Below the pieces are notes generated by a model, which was given only the letters and a program-made list of their open reading frames with translations, had not been told where the DNA came from and did no database searches. Below, piece after piece: positions 63,741 to 64,000 of a stretch of 64,000 nucleotides of DNA. Made by a program: the position numbers and the translations under genes. Source of the DNA: Brevundimonas vitisensis (GTDB taxonomy: Bacteria; Pseudomonadota; Alphaproteobacteria; Caulobacterales; Caulobacteraceae); assembly GCF_016656965.1 (NCBI RefSeq), contig NZ_CP067977.1, forward strand, positions 1,178,001 through 1,242,000, written 5' to 3'. The first letter of the stretch is position 1. Each line of letters opens with the position of its first letter.

Positions 63741-64000
63741 TGGGCCACCTCCGATTCACGGGACTTCAGGAAGTCGGCCTCGGAGATGCCCATGGCCGCG
63801 CAGACCTGCCGGTCCTCGTCGGTCAGGACCGCCTTGTCGGCATCGACCTTGGCGGCGGCCTTGCCGGCACCGCCCGACAGGACGGCGGGCTGGCCCTGGA
63901 CGAAGGCGGTGAACTGGGCCTCGTCCTGGTTAAACAGGGCCTTGCCCCAGTCCTTCAGGGCGGGCGTCAGCTTGCCGGCGGCGACCGCATCATCCACGGC
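63737..64000 (-). CDS. Head protease/scaffold (Mu I family), C-terminal part
   Basis: The last 87 residues of a minus-strand frame still open at the window edge: VDDAVAAGKLTPALKDWGKALFNQDEAQFTAFVQGQPAVL, then helical TDEDRQVCAAMGISEADFLKSRESEVAQ. The VDDAxxAGKLxPAxxxW phrase and C-terminal AMGISEADF are typical of Mu-type protease/scaffold tails. The catalytic part is outside. Confidence 0.85.
   Translation of the reverse strand, partial: AVDDAVAAGKLTPALKDWGKALFNQDEAQFTAFVQGQPAVLSGGAGKAAAKVDADKAVLTDEDRQVCAAMGISEADFLKSRESEVAQ

Larger units (their letters stand above)
48970..64000 (-). mobile_element. Mu-like prophage, late half (right side)
   Basis: All genes from 49062 to the window edge point left and follow the Mu late order: head protease, head protein T, gp36, gpG, gp37, gp38, sheath L, tube M, frameshifting chaperone, tape measure, N, P, 45, 46, 47, 48, tail fibre, DNA methyltransferase. 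The transposase and early genes are beyond 64000. The exact end cannot be fixed without the other terminus; it falls between about 48966 and 49062. Confidence 0.92.

Overview
The window is GC-rich chromosomal DNA, almost fully coding, from an alphaproteobacterium of the Caulobacterales, most likely Brevundimonas or a close relative. Support for this includes a ChpT phosphotransferase (the CtrA-pathway protein) next to a CheY-like regulator and CheR, an alphaproteobacterial LexA box (GAAC-N7-GAAC) before recA, a TonB receptor/LacI/glycosidase locus, a XylR-like operator, and the gene orders ruvC-ruvA-ruvB-ybgC and ybgF-tilS-ftsH. The genus is an inference from these features; no 16S gene is present.

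Region by region. 1-9.8 kb: the 3' part of prfC, an Old Yellow Enzyme, cysQ, chpT with its signalling neighbours, a membrane M28 peptidase and a DUF1223 protein. 9.8-16 kb: a carbohydrate locus with MFS transporter, TonB-dependent receptor, LacI regulator and GH16 beta-glucanase. Two near-identical palindromes, one in the receptor/regulator gap and one before the glucanase, look like the regulator's operators. 16-28 kb: recA, a DCC-family protein, alaS flanked on both sides by composite palindromic repeats, a DUF885 protein, two DUF2939 paralogues, icd, a small coupled DUF2945 pair, DUF1176 and a thioredoxin-reductase-like flavoprotein. 28-36 kb: rpsD, a lipoprotein GH39 xylosidase with a XylR-like operator, superoxide dismutase, an alpha/beta hydrolase with an EF-hand loop, and the glutathione-dependent formaldehyde pathway (class III alcohol dehydrogenase and S-formylglutathione hydrolase). 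36-49 kb: cobB, a TrmJ-type methyltransferase, an S1/P1 nuclease, a 3D-domain protein, ftsH-tilS-ybgF, a DUF3667 membrane protein, ybgC and ruvBAC. The tolQRA-tolB-pal genes that usually sit between ybgC and ybgF are not there.

From about 49 kb to the end, all on the minus strand, lies the late half of a Mu-like (transposable, contractile-tailed) prophage. Going against the coordinates it runs: protease C-terminus, cement-like protein, major head protein (Mu T), gp35-like, a two-helix membrane protein, gp36, gpG-like, gp37, gp38, tail sheath, tail tube, a tail chaperone with a clear -1 frameshift site (T TTT TTT), tape measure, circularisation/N protein, gp44-gp48 baseplate set, tail fibre, a tiny membrane protein and a DNA adenine methyltransferase. 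The methyltransferase occupies the end of the phage where Mu carries its DNA-modification gene mom. The prophage stops about 100 bp before ruvC. Its early half (transposase, regulator, portal) is outside the window.
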